Shown: positions 29,208-39,401 of the stretch, piece after piece
Layout of the letters: each line of letters starts with the position of its first letter
How positions within the stretch are numbered: the first letter of the stretch is position 1
Program-made: the position numbers and the translations under genes
DNA from: Klebsiella oxytoca NBRC 105695
GTDB taxonomy: Bacteria; Pseudomonadota; Gammaproteobacteria; Enterobacterales; Enterobacteriaceae
Reading direction: 5' to 3'
Length of the DNA: 64,000 nt
Assembly (NCBI RefSeq): GCF_001598695.1
Contig: NZ_BCZK01000004.1
Coordinates: forward strand, 248,001 to 312,000
The notes under the pieces: generated by a model
Told to the model about the DNA's origin: nothing
Seen by the model: only the letters and a program-made list of their open reading frames with translations
The model's database searches: none

Positions 29208-31211
29208 TTAGTTAAAAAATTGCAACATCTGAACCTGCCGGCGCAGGTCGTTGGCGCGGTTTTCATCCAGGCTGAGCAGCGCCTGCGCCGCCTCTTCGCG
29301 CAGCCTGGCCAGCAGCGCTTTCCGTCCGGATAAACCTAACGTTCGGCAAAGCGCGGTCTCATCCTGCTGCTGCAGGCGGGCCCGCAGCGCCGGAAGCGGC
29401 AGCACCACCAGCATAAGCAGGCGATTGAGGCTACCCGCCGAGGTCAGCAGCGGACGATGGGCAAAAGCAAAACCCGCTACCTCCAGCCAGTCTTCTTCAG
29501 TAAGAATAGTCGCTTTCAGCGCCGTCAGCGGCACAGGTTCATCTCGCCACTCGCGCAGCCAGAATTCGTCGCGCTGCAGCCGTTGGGCTTCTTCGCTTGC
29601 CAGGCAATGTCCCGCTTCGCTGAGAGGATAGAGCGCCATCGCGGTGTAACAGCCACTGCTGGCTTCCCGATGCGTGCCCAGCCGCACCAGCGTAAAACCG
29701 CAGCTTTGCCAGAAACGCCAAAGTTCGGGAGTATAGCCAAAACTGACTGAGAGATAATCCCGGTCCGCAGCCTGAGCCGCCGCCCGGGCCACCAGCCGCT
29801 GCCCCAGCCCCTCGCGCTGGCGAGCCGGATGCACGGCAATACGGCTGATGCGCAGGCCCGTCAACGTGGCCGCCAATGGGCTACCGCCATGCGCCGCCAG
29901 CGACTGCGCCACCAGATTTCCGCGCGGACGCCGATAGCCGGCCCATACCGCCCGGCTAAGCGACTGCTCAAGACCGCCCTCCTCCACCAGCCACAACGCC
30001 CCGGCGATGCGCTCGCCGCTATGGGCGCAGGTAAAATGCTGTCCTGGCGCATCCAGCATGCGCCGGAGATCCAGCGGCGACGTGCGATAGTGGGCCCCGG
30101 AGAGCAGCTGATACATCGCTTCCGGTAACGCAGGCTGCCGCCGCCAGCACTGCTGGCTGACGTTCTCCAGCGCGATATCGCCGCCTGGCGCATGCTGGAA
30201 AGTCTCATCATTGAACAGCAGCAACTGTGCAATTGTCGCTTCCAGCGGACAGCCGCTAGCCCAGCGGATGGGCGTCGTGAGGCTAAACTGCCTTAGGTGC
30301 GCGAAGCTGGCGCAAAATTTAAGTAAAAAACCGCGTCCGGTCCCTTCATATCCCTGAACGGTGGTGATCAGCAGCGTTCTCGGGAAACGGGAAACAAGCT
30401 GGCGCAGCAGCGGCCCGGGGATGGCGGCAGCCTCGTCGACTATCAGCCATCCCGCTCGACGTCCGGACGCCAGTAATGCATCGGGCGCCATAAAGTTAAC
30501 GCTCTCCCCGGCGAAAGCCGCCATCACCTCCGTCGCTCCGCGCGCCGGCGCGGTAACGATGGCGTCACCTTTTAACTGGCGGAGAAGCATTCCCGCGAGA
30601 GCGGACTTCCCTCGCCCGCGTTCGGCGGTCAACGCGGCAATACCGGGGGGGAAATCGGCCAGTTCGGCAAGAACGGCGGCCTGCTCCGCCTGCGGATGAC
30701 CATCGGCGAAATGCCATCGCGGGCGCTCGGGAAATACGGGTACGACCCGTTCATGGCCCTGCCGCCAGAGAATGGACGCTTTATCCGCAACAATCTGTTG
30801 GCAAAAACGATAAACAAAGTTCGGCGTGGGAATGGGATCGGGAGCGTCGCTCCAGCGCCGGGAATCCGCATCAGGACGGGCCGGCCATTGGGCGAAGTCG
30901 GGGGTGAGCAATACCAGCCAGCTACCGGCGCGTAGCGTACCGGCTAACGCGGCGAAAGCGGCAACATCAAAGCCCGCGCGGGCATCGAAAAAGGCGTGCT
31001 GGTATTCGCGGCCCAACAGCGATCTCAGATCTGCAGGCGGGACGTACGGCGCAGGCATCGGCTGTGGGCCAACCCACAGTCCGTCTCCGGCCAGCGCTGT
31101 GCGTATTTGTTGCGCCTGAAGCTGAGTCCAGGCATCGTCGCCGCTGAGAACCAGCAGACGACGAATGCCTTCGCGCGCCATCTGCGCCGTCAGACGACGC
31201 AGTTCATCCAT
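29208..31211 (-). CDS. tmcA: TmcA, tRNA(Met) cytidine acetyltransferase
   Basis: TmcA (667 aa) acetylates C34 of elongator tRNA-Met (ac4C) using acetyl-CoA and ATP/GTP. An N-terminal DUF1726-type domain is followed by a helicase-like ATPase with Walker A at residues ~197-206 (ERGRGKSALAG) and Walker B LIVDEAAAIPGP. Next come a GNAT acetyltransferase domain (HPARQREGLGQRLV) and a C-terminal tRNA-binding tail. Length is close to the 671 aa in E. coli. The start is 12 nt after the ypfJ stop. Confidence 0.95.
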   Translation of the reverse strand: MDELRRLTAQMAREGIRRLLVLSGDDAWTQLQAQQIRTALAGDGLWVGPQPMPAPYVPPADLRSLLGREYQHAFFDARAGFDVAAFAALAGTLRAGSWLVLLTPDFAQWPARPDADSRRWSDAPDPIPTPNFVYRFCQQIVADKASILWRQGHERVVPVFPERPRWHFADGHPQAEQAAVLAELADFPPGIAALTAERGRGKSALAGMLLRQLKGDAIVTAPARGATEVMAAFAGESVNFMAPDALLASGRRAGWLIVDEAAAIPGPLLRQLVSRFPRTLLITTVQGYEGTGRGFLLKFCASFAHLRQFSLTTPIRWASGCPLEATIAQLLLFNDETFQHAPGGDIALENVSQQCWRRQPALPEAMYQLLSGAHYRTSPLDLRRMLDAPGQHFTCAHSGERIAGALWLVEEGGLEQSLSRAVWAGYRRPRGNLVAQSLAAHGGSPLAATLTGLRISRIAVHPARQREGLGQRLVARAAAQAADRDYLSVSFGYTPELWRFWQSCGFTLVRLGTHREASSGCYTAMALYPLSEAGHCLASEEAQRLQRDEFWLREWRDEPVPLTALKATILTEEDWLEVAGFAFAHRPLLTSAGSLNRLLMLVVLPLPALRARLQQQDETALCRTLGLSGRKALLARLREEAAQALLSLDENRANDLRRQVQMLQFFN

Positions 31212-31223
31212 GACAGAAGAGCA

Positions 31224-32093
31224 TTACAGCGCATTGCCGAAGGTGTTGCACTGCGCCGGGTCGCCGCTATCGAAGCCGCGTTTAAACCAGGTATAGCGCT
31301 GCTGCGACGTTCCATGGGTAAAGCTGTCCGGCACCACCCGCCCCTGGCTCTGCTGCTGCAGGCGATCGTCGCCAATCGCCTCTGCGGCATTCAGCGCTTC
31401 CTGGAGGTCGCCGGTCTCCATGTAGTCCTGCTTCTGCATGTTGTAGCCCCAGACGCCAGCGAAGCAGTCCGCCTGTAGTTCCATTTTCACCGACAGGCGA
31501 TTCGCTTCCGCCTGCGAAGCGTTTTGCTGTAGCTGACGCACTTTCGATTCAATACCCAGCAGCTTTTGTACGTGGTGGCCAACCTCGTGGGCGATAACGT
31601 AGCCCTGTGCGAAATCGCCGCCGGCGCCAAGCTTGCTTCTCATCTCATCGTAGAATGACAGGTCGATATACACCGTGCTGTCCGCCGGGCAGTAAAAAGG
31701 CCCCATAACGGATTGACCGGTACCGCAGGCGGTCCGCGTCGCGCCGCGGTACATCACCAGTTTGGGCTGCGGATACTGGCGGCCCATATCTTTAAATATT
31801 GCTCCCCAGGTATCTTCCGTGTCCGCCAGAATCACCTTAGTGAATTTTGCGGCTTCTTCATCCTGCGGGCTGATGGAGCGTTGGGTGGTGGTTTGCTGCG
31901 GAGATACCGGCTCGCCGGTCAGCATGCCGGTTAAATCGACGCCGTAATAGCCCGCCACCAGAACAATAATCAGCAGCACAATGCCGCCTTTGCCGCTGGG
32001 GAGACGAAAACCACCCCCGCCGCCCATTGGCGAACCAGATTGACTACGACGATCTTCAACATTGTCGCTCTCGCGACGTCCTTGCCAGCGCAT
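31224..32093 (-). CDS. ypfJ: YpfJ, predicted zinc metallopeptidase
   Basis: This 289-aa protein has a single membrane segment near residues 35-55 ([19 protein letters not shown]) and a large extracytoplasmic domain with HEVGHH, a HExxH zinc motif, and a downstream Glu in [10 protein letters not shown]. It belongs to the neutral zinc metallopeptidase (DUF/KPN_02809) family. The ATG at 32093 has GAGG six bases upstream; a GTG two codons earlier is an alternative. It is first in the ypfJ-tmcA-ypfH unit. The substrate is unknown. Confidence 0.92.
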   Translation of the reverse strand: MRWQGRRESDNVEDRRSQSGSPMGGGGGFRLPSGKGGIVLLIIVLVAGYYGVDLTGMLTGEPVSPQQTTTQRSISPQDEEAAKFTKVILADTEDTWGAIFKDMGRQYPQPKLVMYRGATRTACGTGQSVMGPFYCPADSTVYIDLSFYDEMRSKLGAGGDFAQGYVIAHEVGHHVQKLLGIESKVRQLQQNASQAEANRLSVKMELQADCFAGVWGYNMQKQDYMETGDLQEALNAAEAIGDDRLQQQSQGRVVPDSFTHGTSQQRYTWFKRGFDSGDPAQCNTFGNAL

Positions 32094-32177
32094 AAGCACC
32101 TCAATTCATCATATTAACCAATGAATAAGATCGTAGGCGGTTCAGCGAAGGATTACCACAGGAAACAGCAAGAAGAG

Positions 32178-32205
32178 CGCCAGAAGAAGAAAACTTCTCC
32201 TGGCG
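32178..32205 (-). terminator. Hairpin downstream of purC
   Basis: Twelve-base arms (32178-32189 and 32194-32205) pair with one mismatch around a four-base loop, eight bases past the purC stop. The T-tract is weak, so it may act as a partial terminator or 3' end stabiliser. Confidence 0.5.
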
Positions 32206-32212
32206 TAGGGGA

Positions 32213-32926
32213 TTAGTCGAGCTTCACGCCCAGGCGATGAGCGACTTCTTCGTAGGCTTCAATCAGGCCGCCGAGGCTCTGGCGGAAACGGTCTTTGTCC
32301 ATTTTATCCATGGTCTTTTTATCCCACAGACGGCTGCCGTCCGGAGAAAACTCATCCCCAAGCACCACTTCGCCTTTGAACAGACCAAATTCCAGCTTGA
32401 AGTCCACCAGGATCAGGCCCGCATCGTCAAACAGCTTTTTCAGCACATCGTTAGCTTTGTAGGTCAGCTCCTGCATACGCGCCAGGTTCTCTTTGCTCAC
32501 CCAGCCAAAGGTTTCGCAGTAGGATTCGTTGACCATCGGATCGTGCATGGCGTCGTTCTTCAGGAACAGGTCGAACAGCGGCGGGTTCAGCTCGATGCCC
32601 TCTTCAATCCCTAAGCGTTTCACCAGCGAACCGGCAGCGCGGTTACGCACCACGCACTCCACCGGCACCATATCCAGCTTTTTAACCAGACACTCGGTAT
32701 CGGACAACAGCGCTTCCATCTGGGTCGGGATACCCGCTTCCGCCAGCTTGCTCATAATGAAATGGTTGAACTTGTTGTTCACCATGCCTTTACGATCGAA
32801 CTGCTCAATGCGAGCGCCGTCCCCTGCTGACGTATCGTTACGGAATTCGAGTATCAACAGATCCGGGTTTTCGGTGCTGTATACCGTCTTCGCCTTACCA
32901 CGATACAACTCAGCTTGCTTTTGCAT
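32213..32926 (-). CDS. purC: SAICAR synthetase
   Basis: PurC (237 aa, same as E. coli) ligates aspartate to CAIR with ATP in de novo purine synthesis. It begins [18 protein letters not shown], and the ATP-grasp-like core with [15 protein letters not shown] is intact. The ATG at 32926 gives the family length, although the frame is open 23 codons upstream. It has its own promoter with a PurR box at 32977-32992 and lies downstream of dapA-bamC, separated by a terminator. Confidence 0.97.
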   Translation of the reverse strand: MQKQAELYRGKAKTVYSTENPDLLILEFRNDTSAGDGARIEQFDRKGMVNNKFNHFIMSKLAEAGIPTQMEALLSDTECLVKKLDMVPVECVVRNRAAGSLVKRLGIEEGIELNPPLFDLFLKNDAMHDPMVNESYCETFGWVSKENLARMQELTYKANDVLKKLFDDAGLILVDFKLEFGLFKGEVVLGDEFSPDGSRLWDKKTMDKMDKDRFRQSLGGLIEAYEEVAHRLGVKLD

Positions 32927-32976
32927 CTTTGTCACTCCAGTGATGATTAACGATAAAAATTTGTGCTTTTCTGCCG

Positions 32977-32999
32977 ACGCACACGTTTGCGTCACTATA
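32977..32999 (-). promoter_or_regulatory. purC promoter with PurR operator
   Basis: Reading the minus strand, ACGCAAACGTGTGCGT (32992-32977) is a near-perfect PUR box, and a -10 TATAGT (32999-32994) lies immediately upstream. The repressor would therefore sit over the start site, about 50 bp upstream of the purC ATG. Confidence 0.88.
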
Positions 33000-33003
33000 C
33001 ATT

Positions 33004-33029
33004 AAAAAGGGCCGGATTGCTCCAGCCCT
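33004..33029 (-). terminator. Terminator after bamC
   Basis: AGGGCTGG pairs with CCGGCCCT (one G-T pair) around a six-base loop and is followed by TTTTT on the minus strand. It lies just after the bamC stop and just before the purC -10 region. Confidence 0.82.
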
Positions 33030-33034
33030 GTTAA

Positions 33035-34069
33035 TTACTTACTTAATGCGGCCTGGAATACGGCAACCAGGGCATCATTTTGCGACTGCGTCAGAGTATG
33101 GCCTTTCGGGTCGATGAACTGCAGACTGCTGCGGTTATCGAGGTCCCCGACCTGCAATTTATAATCGCCGGACACCAGCTGTGGGTCGCGAGCGCCCAGA
33201 TCGGTCCAGCCGCTGTCGGAAAGCGGTTTATAGGTCACGGACAAGTTACCCTGAGAGCGAGAACTATCAGTTACCTTCATACCCATTTTTTCCAGCGCGC
33301 CCGGCAGGCGTTGCCATACCAGATTAAACGGTGCGCGAACGATCAGCATCGGCAGGCCGGTATCATCAGCCCCGCTCTGCACGTCGAAGGTTGCCCCGGC
33401 ATTTTTCTGCGCGGCGTTCTGCGCGCTGGTCGCGTTCAGATCCAGACCTTCGGAAATGACGTTCAGCATGGCGGTACTGTAGCGCTGCAGCGAAGCCGGA
33501 TCGGCAACAGGTTTACCCGCCTGCTCCAGATTCACCAGCTTCACGATCACCGCCTGCTGGTAGCCCTGCTGTTTAACTGAGATTTGATAGCGACCACGAT
33601 ACTGCTGGTCTTCATCGAGGCGATTCCATTCGACCCAGTCGGTATTCAGCGTCTGGCTGGCATCGTCGCGTTTAGCGATAGTGTAGTTTTTCGACTGCAC
33701 GATGCTTGCCACCTGCGCCCACAGCGAACCGCTGCGCCCGTTTTCCACCATCAGCGTTGCGGTATCACCGTTAAACTGCGTGCGCGCGCCGCTGACCAGC
33801 GCCAGAGGCTGGGCTGGCGGACGAATATCCAGCGCTTTGCCTGTATTACCGGTGCTGGTCGCAACCGGAATATTATAATCACCCACCTGAACCGGCAGAA
33901 TCATACCTGCTGGCGCGTGAAGTTCACTAAGCGGCGTAGCCTGCAAATAGGCCTCGTCGCCGCTCACCTGACGCTTATAGCGCGAGTCAGAACTACAGGC
34001 CGCGAGGAGTAGAACCAGCGAAACACCCGCAACCTTCGCCAGGCGCGACTTCTGTACTGAGTAAGCCAT
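33035..34069 (-). CDS. bamC: BamC outer-membrane assembly lipoprotein
   Basis: BamC (344 aa; formerly NlpB) is a lipoprotein of the BAM complex that inserts beta-barrels into the outer membrane. The signal peptide ends in a lipobox LLLAAC, so Cys25 becomes the lipidated N-terminus. The mature part has an unstructured region (which contacts BamD in E. coli) and two helix-grip domains. The ATG at 34069 gives the E. coli length. It follows dapA by 16 nt in the same operon. Confidence 0.96.
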   Translation of the reverse strand: MAYSVQKSRLAKVAGVSLVLLLAACSSDSRYKRQVSGDEAYLQATPLSELHAPAGMILPVQVGDYNIPVATSTGNTGKALDIRPPAQPLALVSGARTQFNGDTATLMVENGRSGSLWAQVASIVQSKNYTIAKRDDASQTLNTDWVEWNRLDEDQQYRGRYQISVKQQGYQQAVIVKLVNLEQAGKPVADPASLQRYSTAMLNVISEGLDLNATSAQNAAQKNAGATFDVQSGADDTGLPMLIVRAPFNLVWQRLPGALEKMGMKVTDSSRSQGNLSVTYKPLSDSGWTDLGARDPQLVSGDYKLQVGDLDNRSSLQFIDPKGHTLTQSQNDALVAVFQAALSK

Positions 34070-34085
34070 CAAATCTCCCTAAACT

Positions 34086-34964
34086 TTACAGCAAACCGGC
34101 ATGCTTCAGCGCTGCGGTAACAACCTTCGTACCGTTTTCGGTAATCGGGGTCATCGGCAGGCGTAGCGTATCGGTCGCCACAAGACCCAACGCCTTACAG
34201 GCCCACTTGACCGGGATAGGGTTGGGTTCGACAAATAATTTGGTATGCAATGGCATCAGACGCTGGTTAATCGCACGAGCTTCGGCAAATTGACCTGCTA
34301 GCGCCAGTCGGCACATCTCGGCCATTTCACGCGCCGCAACGTTTGTCGTTACGGAAATCACGCCATGGCCGCCTAGCTGCATAAAGTCCATTCCGGTCGC
34401 GTCATCGCCGCTCAGCAGAATAAAGTCATCTGAAACCAGCTCTTTGATCTGATGAACCCGGCTTAAGTTCCCCGTCGCTTCCTTAATACCGATAATATTT
34501 TTGATTTCCGCCAGACGACCAACGGTTTCAGGCAGCATATCGCAACCGGTACGGGAGGGCACATTATACAGAATTTGCGGCAGGTCAGTATGTTCTGCGA
34601 TAGCTTTAAAGTGTTGGAAGAGTCCTTCCTGAGTCGGACGGTTGTAATAAGGCGTTACCGTCAGGCAGCCAACCACGCCGCTATCGTTAAATCTTTTAGT
34701 CAGGCTAATCGCCTCTGCGGTTGCATTAGCACCGGTACCGGCAATGACCGGGATACGCCCGTCGGCCAGTTCCAGCGTCTGCATGACCACGTCACCATGC
34801 TCTTCATGGCTCAATGTTGCGGACTCTCCGGTAGTACCTACCGAAACAATCGCCGAGGTTCCGTTGGCGACATGGTAATCAATCAGTTTTTTCAGGCTTG
34901 ACCGGCAAACGTTGCCGTTTTCATCCATCGGCGTGACAAGCGCTACAATACTTCCCGTAAACAT
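34086..34964 (-). CDS. dapA: 4-hydroxy-tetrahydrodipicolinate synthase
   Basis: DapA (292 aa) condenses pyruvate and aspartate semialdehyde, the first committed step to diaminopimelate and lysine. The Schiff-base Lys is in [10 protein letters not shown] (about residue 161), the catalytic Tyr in [10 protein letters not shown], and the Thr pair in [10 protein letters not shown]. Length matches E. coli exactly. It is divergent from gcvR and upstream of bamC. Confidence 0.98.
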   Translation of the reverse strand: MFTGSIVALVTPMDENGNVCRSSLKKLIDYHVANGTSAIVSVGTTGESATLSHEEHGDVVMQTLELADGRIPVIAGTGANATAEAISLTKRFNDSGVVGCLTVTPYYNRPTQEGLFQHFKAIAEHTDLPQILYNVPSRTGCDMLPETVGRLAEIKNIIGIKEATGNLSRVHQIKELVSDDFILLSGDDATGMDFMQLGGHGVISVTTNVAAREMAEMCRLALAGQFAEARAINQRLMPLHTKLFVEPNPIPVKWACKALGLVATDTLRLPMTPITENGTKVVTAALKHAGLL

Positions 34965-35117
34965 GGGCCATCCTCAGAGCATAAGTGGGACAAGATTCTC
35001 AATGTTACGTTTGGTGCCGCAATAAAAGCAAGAGAGCCGATGCCATCAGGGATGTTGTATGCCGGTTTTTTTTATGCTTTCCTAACGTTACCTCACCTTT
35101 TTAAAGGAAGAACAGGT

Positions 35118-35687
35118 TTGACAGCCTCATTACAACACTATCTGGTTATTACCGCGTTGGGTGCTGACCGCCCTGGCATCGTGAATACGATCACTCGTCA
35201 CGTCAGCAGCTGCGGCTGTAATATCGAAGACAGTCGGCTGGCCATGCTTGGCGATGAGTTTACGTTTATCATGCTGCTTTCCGGTTCGTGGAATGCGATT
35301 AACCTGATTGAATCAACTCTGCCGCTGAAAGGCGCCGAGCTGGATCTGCTTATCGTGATGAAGCGTACAACCGCAAGGCCGCCGCAGGCGATGCAGAATA
35401 GCGTCTGGGTTCAGGTTGAGGTGCCGGATTCACCGCACATCATTGAGCGATTCACGGCTCTGTGCGATACGTGGAAAATGAACATTGCCGAACTGGTTTC
35501 CCGTACTCAGCCGGGAGCGAACGACGATTCAGCACAGCTTTTTATTCAAATCACCGCCCACAGCCCGACTACGCAAAATGCATCAAATATCGAACAAGCG
35601 TTCAAAGCCCTATGTACAGAACTGAATGCACAAGGCAGTATTAACATCGTTAATTATTCACAGCATGATGAACAGGATGGAGTTTGA
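35118..35687 (+). CDS. gcvR: GcvR, glycine cleavage system transcriptional regulator (TTG start)
   Basis: GcvR (189 aa) has two ACT domains and, in E. coli, binds glycine and antagonises GcvA to control gcvTHP. No suitable ATG lies close to the conserved start. TTG at 35118 gives MTASLQHYLVITALGADRPG, which aligns with the E. coli N-terminus, and AAGGA lies nine bases upstream. An ATG-initiated frame at 35040 would add 26 non-conserved residues. The gene abuts bcp and is divergent from dapA. Confidence 0.9.
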   Translation: MTASLQHYLVITALGADRPGIVNTITRHVSSCGCNIEDSRLAMLGDEFTFIMLLSGSWNAINLIESTLPLKGAELDLLIVMKRTTARPPQAMQNSVWVQVEVPDSPHIIERFTALCDTWKMNIAELVSRTQPGANDDSAQLFIQITAHSPTTQNASNIEQAFKALCTELNAQGSINIVNYSQHDEQDGV

Positions 35688-35690
35688 GTG

Positions 35691-36161
35691 ATGAACCCAC
35701 TGAAAGCCGGTGATATTGCACCGAAATTTAGCTTACCGGACCAGGACGGCGAGGAAGTAAATTTGACCGACTTCCAGGGACAGCGTGTTCTGGTTTATTT
35801 TTATCCCAAAGCCATGACCCCGGGCTGCACCGTACAGGCGTGCGGTTTACGCGATAATATGGACGACCTGAAAAAAGCAGGCGTTGAAGTTCTGGGAATC
35901 AGTACGGATAAACCAGAAAAACTCTCCCGTTTCGCCGAAAAAGAGCTGCTGAACTTCACTCTGCTGTCTGATGAAGATCATCAGGTGTGCGAGCAGTTCG
36001 GTATCTGGGGTGAAAAAACCTTTATGGGGAAAACCTACGACGGTATTCATCGTATTAGCTTCCTCATCGATGCCAATGGCAAAATCGAACATGTTTTTGA
36101 TGACTTCAAAACCAGCAATCACCACGACGTGGTGCTGAACTGGCTGAAAGAAAACGCCTGA
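35691..36161 (+). CDS. bcp: Bcp thiol peroxidase (peroxiredoxin Q type)
   Basis: Bcp (156 aa) reduces hydrogen and organic peroxides with thioredoxin. The peroxidatic Cys is in AMTPGCTVQAC and the resolving Cys five residues later, the pattern of atypical two-Cys enzymes. GTG at 35688 directly precedes the ATG at 35691; the ATG gives the E. coli length. The gcvR stop is three bases upstream. In E. coli the hyf hydrogenase cluster lies downstream; here a terminator and perM follow. Confidence 0.96.
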   Translation: MNPLKAGDIAPKFSLPDQDGEEVNLTDFQGQRVLVYFYPKAMTPGCTVQACGLRDNMDDLKKAGVEVLGISTDKPEKLSRFAEKELLNFTLLSDEDHQVCEQFGIWGEKTFMGKTYDGIHRISFLIDANGKIEHVFDDFKTSNHHDVVLNWLKENA

Positions 36162-36177
36162 CGCACGAGTAAACGCA

Positions 36178-36208
36178 AGACGCCGGGTCATCGCCCGGCG
36201 TCTTTTTT
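36178..36208 (+). terminator. Terminator after bcp
   Basis: A 10-bp stem AGACGCCGGG/CCCGGCGTCT (36178-36187 with 36194-36203), a six-base loop and a T-run follow the bcp stop by 16 nt. Confidence 0.93.
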
Positions 36209-36232
36209 TAGGCCATTCTTTGCGGCTTCGCG

Positions 36233-37300
36233 CTAATGCTCGTCTTCCACTATCAGGCCATCCGGCCAGGCATGCACCACCGCTTTGATGAGCGTCGCCA
36301 GCGGGATCGCGAAGAACACTCCCCAGAATCCCCACAGACCACCGAAAATCACCACCGACAGAATAATGACCAGCGGATGCAGGTTAACGGCTTCCGAGAA
36401 CAGTACCGGCACCAGCAGGTTGCCGTCCAGCCCCTGAATAATCAGGTAAACCGCAAACAGGCTCCAGAACTCGGTGCCCGCGCCAAACTGGAACAACGCC
36501 ACGCCCACCACCGGAATAGTGACCACAAAGGCGCCGATATAGGGAATTAATACCGAGAATCCGACCAGTACCGCCAGCAGCAGCGAATAGTTAAGGCCAA
36601 AAAGGATAAAGCCAATCCACGTCGCCACGCCGACGACGATCATCTCCAGCACCTTACCGCGGATATAGTTGGTAATTTGCTGGTTCATCTCTTTCCACAC
36701 CTGCCCGGCCAGGCCGCGGTTGCGCGGCAGCACCCGACGCACGGCGTTAAGCATCTGCTCTTTATCTTTCAGCAGAAAGAAAACCATCAGCGGAACCAAC
36801 ACCAGGTAGACCGCCAGCGTCAGCAGCCCGACCAGGGAGGCCAGCGAATATTTCACCACCGAATCGCCGACGGTTAACATCCGGCTGCGCATGTTCTCCG
36901 CCATCGCGTCGATAATCCCGGCATCCATTAAGGCCGGATAACGGCGCGGCACCGTGGCGGCGAAATCGGAAAGCTTATTCAGCATTCCCGGCATATCGCG
37001 AATCAGATAAATACCCTGCTGCCAGGCAACAGGCATCACCACGAACGCCATCAGGAGCAGAATACCGACGAACAGAATCAGCACAACCGACGTGGCCCAG
37101 GTACGTGAAAAACCGATACGCTCCAGTCTGACGGTAGGCCACTCCAGCAAATAGGCCAGAACAATCGACACTAACAAAGGCGCCAGCAGGCCGCTGAAGA
37201 AAAACATAATGCCGAACCCAGCCAGCAAAATGACCAGCAGCGCTATCGCCTCCGGATCGCTGAACCGTCGACGGTACCACTGCATTAACATCTGAAGCAT
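36233..37300 (-). CDS. perM: PerM, AI-2E-family permease
   Basis: This 355-aa inner-membrane protein (E. coli PerM/YfgO, 353 aa) of the AI-2E exporter-like family has about seven or eight membrane segments. They include the repeated hydrophobic block LLVILLAGFGIMFFFSGLLA near the N-terminus and the conserved PYIGAFVVTIPVV region. The substrate is not established. The ATG at 37300 matches the family start. It converges on bcp and is divergent from bepA. Confidence 0.9.
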   Translation of the reverse strand: MLQMLMQWYRRRFSDPEAIALLVILLAGFGIMFFFSGLLAPLLVSIVLAYLLEWPTVRLERIGFSRTWATSVVLILFVGILLLMAFVVMPVAWQQGIYLIRDMPGMLNKLSDFAATVPRRYPALMDAGIIDAMAENMRSRMLTVGDSVVKYSLASLVGLLTLAVYLVLVPLMVFFLLKDKEQMLNAVRRVLPRNRGLAGQVWKEMNQQITNYIRGKVLEMIVVGVATWIGFILFGLNYSLLLAVLVGFSVLIPYIGAFVVTIPVVGVALFQFGAGTEFWSLFAVYLIIQGLDGNLLVPVLFSEAVNLHPLVIILSVVIFGGLWGFWGVFFAIPLATLIKAVVHAWPDGLIVEDEH

Positions 37301-37471
37301 AAAACCCTTCCCTGAAGAGCAAAGCTGTAACAATCTCAGGAATTGTATCGAAATGTCACAAAAAAGACTTCGCTTTTTATGGGTAAAACCACAAACATTA
37401 ATGACCGGGTGAGTATCATATTTGCAACGCCGCGAACGACGGCTAAACTCGCTGAACCTGCTTGCGGTCAG

Positions 37472-37499
37472 GGAACATTACGCCGCACAATCGGTCAAA
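37472..37499 (+). promoter_or_regulatory. Possible sigma-E promoter of bepA
   Basis: GGAACA (37472-37477) and TCAAA (37495-37499) are 17 bases apart and resemble the sigma-E elements GGAACTT and TCTGA. E. coli bepA belongs to the sigma-E regulon. The -10 match is weak. Confidence 0.35.
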
Positions 37500-37529
37500 C
37501 TGGCACACCTACATTACAGGACAGAGGTT

Positions 37530-38993
37530 ATGTTCAGGCAGTTGAAGAAAACGCTGGTGGCGACCGTCATAGCGTCGCTGACGCTGGGTTCAATATTACC
37601 TGCTTTTGCCGACACCGCAGACACCCTGCCGGACATGGGCACCTCCGCAGGAAGCACGCTCTCCATCGGCCAGGAAATGCAGATGGGAGACTACTATGTA
37701 CGCCAGCTGCGCGGCAGTGCGCCGTTAATTAATGACCCGCTGCTGGTGCAATATATTAACGGTTTAGGCATGCGCCTGGTCTCGCACGCCAATTCCGTGC
37801 GCACCCCGTTCCACTTTTATTTAATCAATAACGATCAGATTAACGCCTTTGCTTTCTTCGGCGGCAACGTGGTGCTGCACTCGGCCCTGTTCCGCTACTC
37901 GGATAACGAAAGCGAGCTGGCATCGGTCATGGCGCACGAAATTTCTCACGTTACCCAGCGCCACCTTGCCCGCGCCATGGAAGACCAAAAGCGTAACGCC
38001 CCGCTCACCTGGGTCGGTGCGCTGGGTTCAATTCTTCTGGCGATGGCCAGCCCGCAGGCCGGTATGGCCGCGCTGACCGGTACCCTGGCGGGTAGCCAGC
38101 AGGGAATGATCAGCTTTACCCGTCAAAACGAAGAAGAGGCCGACCGCATTGGTATTCAGGTCCTTCAGCGCTCTGGGTTCGACCCGCAGGCGATGCCGGC
38201 GTTTATGGGAAAACTGCTCGACGAGTCGCGCTACTCCACCCGTCCGCCGGAAATGCTGCTGACGCACCCGCTGCCGGAAAGCCGACTTGCCGACGCCCGC
38301 AACCGCGCGAATCAAATGCGCCCGGTTGTCGCACAGTCCTCAGCTGACTTCTATCTGGCGAAAGCCAGAACGCTCGGTATGTACACTTCCGGCGATAATA
38401 AGCTGGGCAATGACCTGCTGAGCAGCTGGGAAAAAGGCAATATTCGCGAACAGCACGCCGCCCAGTACGGTCGCGCTCTGCTGGCAATGGGCAACAACAA
38501 CTACGATCTGGCGCGCAAAACGCTACAGCCGTTGCTGACCGCAGAACCGCAGAACGCCTGGTATCTCGACCTGGCCACCGATATCGACCTCGGGCAAAAA
38601 AGAGCGACAGACGCGATTAACCGCCTGAAAAGCGCTCGCGAACTGCGCACCAACCCGGTGCTGCAGCTCAACCTCGCCAACGCCCTGCTGGAAGGAGGAC
38701 AACCGGCGGAAGCCGCGAATATCCTTAACCGCTACACCTTTAATAATAGAGATGACATCAACGGTTGGGAGCTGCTGGCGCAGGCGGAAGCCAAACTGGG
38801 CAATCGCGATCAGGAGCTGGCTGCCAGAGCAGAAGGGATGGCGCTGGTAGGCCGCCTCGATCAGGCGATTACCCTGCTCAGCAGCGCCAGCTCGCAGGTG
38901 AAATTAGGCAGCTTACAGCAGGCCCGCTACGATGCGCGTATCGATCAGCTGCGCCAGCTGCAGCAACGCTTTAAACCGTACCAGAAAATGTAA
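37530..38993 (+). CDS. bepA: BepA periplasmic metallopeptidase and chaperone
   Basis: BepA (487 aa, identical length to E. coli, formerly YfgC) is a periplasmic M48 protease with C-terminal TPR repeats. It assists LptD maturation and degrades stalled outer-membrane proteins. A signal peptide ([20 protein letters not shown]...ADT) precedes the zinc motif HEISH at ~136-140. The TPR part spans about 310-487. The ATG at 37530 is preceded by AGAGG. The start of yfgD is nine bases after its stop. Confidence 0.96.
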   Translation: MFRQLKKTLVATVIASLTLGSILPAFADTADTLPDMGTSAGSTLSIGQEMQMGDYYVRQLRGSAPLINDPLLVQYINGLGMRLVSHANSVRTPFHFYLINNDQINAFAFFGGNVVLHSALFRYSDNESELASVMAHEISHVTQRHLARAMEDQKRNAPLTWVGALGSILLAMASPQAGMAALTGTLAGSQQGMISFTRQNEEEADRIGIQVLQRSGFDPQAMPAFMGKLLDESRYSTRPPEMLLTHPLPESRLADARNRANQMRPVVAQSSADFYLAKARTLGMYTSGDNKLGNDLLSSWEKGNIREQHAAQYGRALLAMGNNNYDLARKTLQPLLTAEPQNAWYLDLATDIDLGQKRATDAINRLKSARELRTNPVLQLNLANALLEGGQPAEAANILNRYTFNNRDDINGWELLAQAEAKLGNRDQELAARAEGMALVGRLDQAITLLSSASSQVKLGSLQQARYDARIDQLRQLQQRFKPYQKM

Positions 38994-39002
38994 GGAGATC
39001 TC

Positions 39003-39362
39003 ATGTCCGATACGGTCAAAATCTATCACAACCCGCGCTGCTCCAAGAGCCGCGACACGTTGAGCCTGCTGAAGGCTAACGGTATCGACCCTGAAGTGGT
39101 GCTCTATCTGGAGACGCCGCCGGATGCCGCCACGCTGCGCCAGCTGCTGAAGATGTTAGGGGTGGCCAGCGCGCGCGAGTTAATGCGCCAGAAAGAAGAT
39201 CTCTATAAATCGCTGGATCTCGCTAATCCGCAGCTCAGCGAAGATGCGCTGATCCAGGCAATGATCGATAATCCAAAACTGATTGAGCGCCCTATTGTCG
39301 TCAGCCACGGCGAGGCCCGTATCGGCCGCCCGCCGGAGCAGGTACTGGAGATCGTTAACTAG
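39003..39362 (+). CDS. yfgD: YfgD, ArsC-family arsenate reductase-like protein
   Basis: This 119-aa thioredoxin-fold protein is of the glutaredoxin-dependent ArsC type. The active-site Cys is in YHNPRCSKSRDTL at about residue 13, and conserved arginines lie in PIVVSHGEARIGRPP. No ars genes are nearby, and the E. coli orthologue has not been shown to be a physiological arsenate reductase. It forms an operon with bepA. Confidence 0.9.
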   Translation: MSDTVKIYHNPRCSKSRDTLSLLKANGIDPEVVLYLETPPDAATLRQLLKMLGVASARELMRQKEDLYKSLDLANPQLSEDALIQAMIDNPKLIERPIVVSHGEARIGRPPEQVLEIVN

Positions 39363-39371
39363 CATCATCCT

Positions 39372-39398
39372 GCCGCGGTTGGCTTCGGAAGCCGCGGC
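39372..39398. other. Hairpin between convergent yfgD and hda
   Basis: Inverted CCGCGG arms (39373-39378 and 39392-39397), with an inner GGCTT/AAGCC pairing, can fold in either transcript. There is no T-run, so its termination strength is uncertain. Confidence 0.4.
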
Positions 39399-39401
39399 CC
39401 G

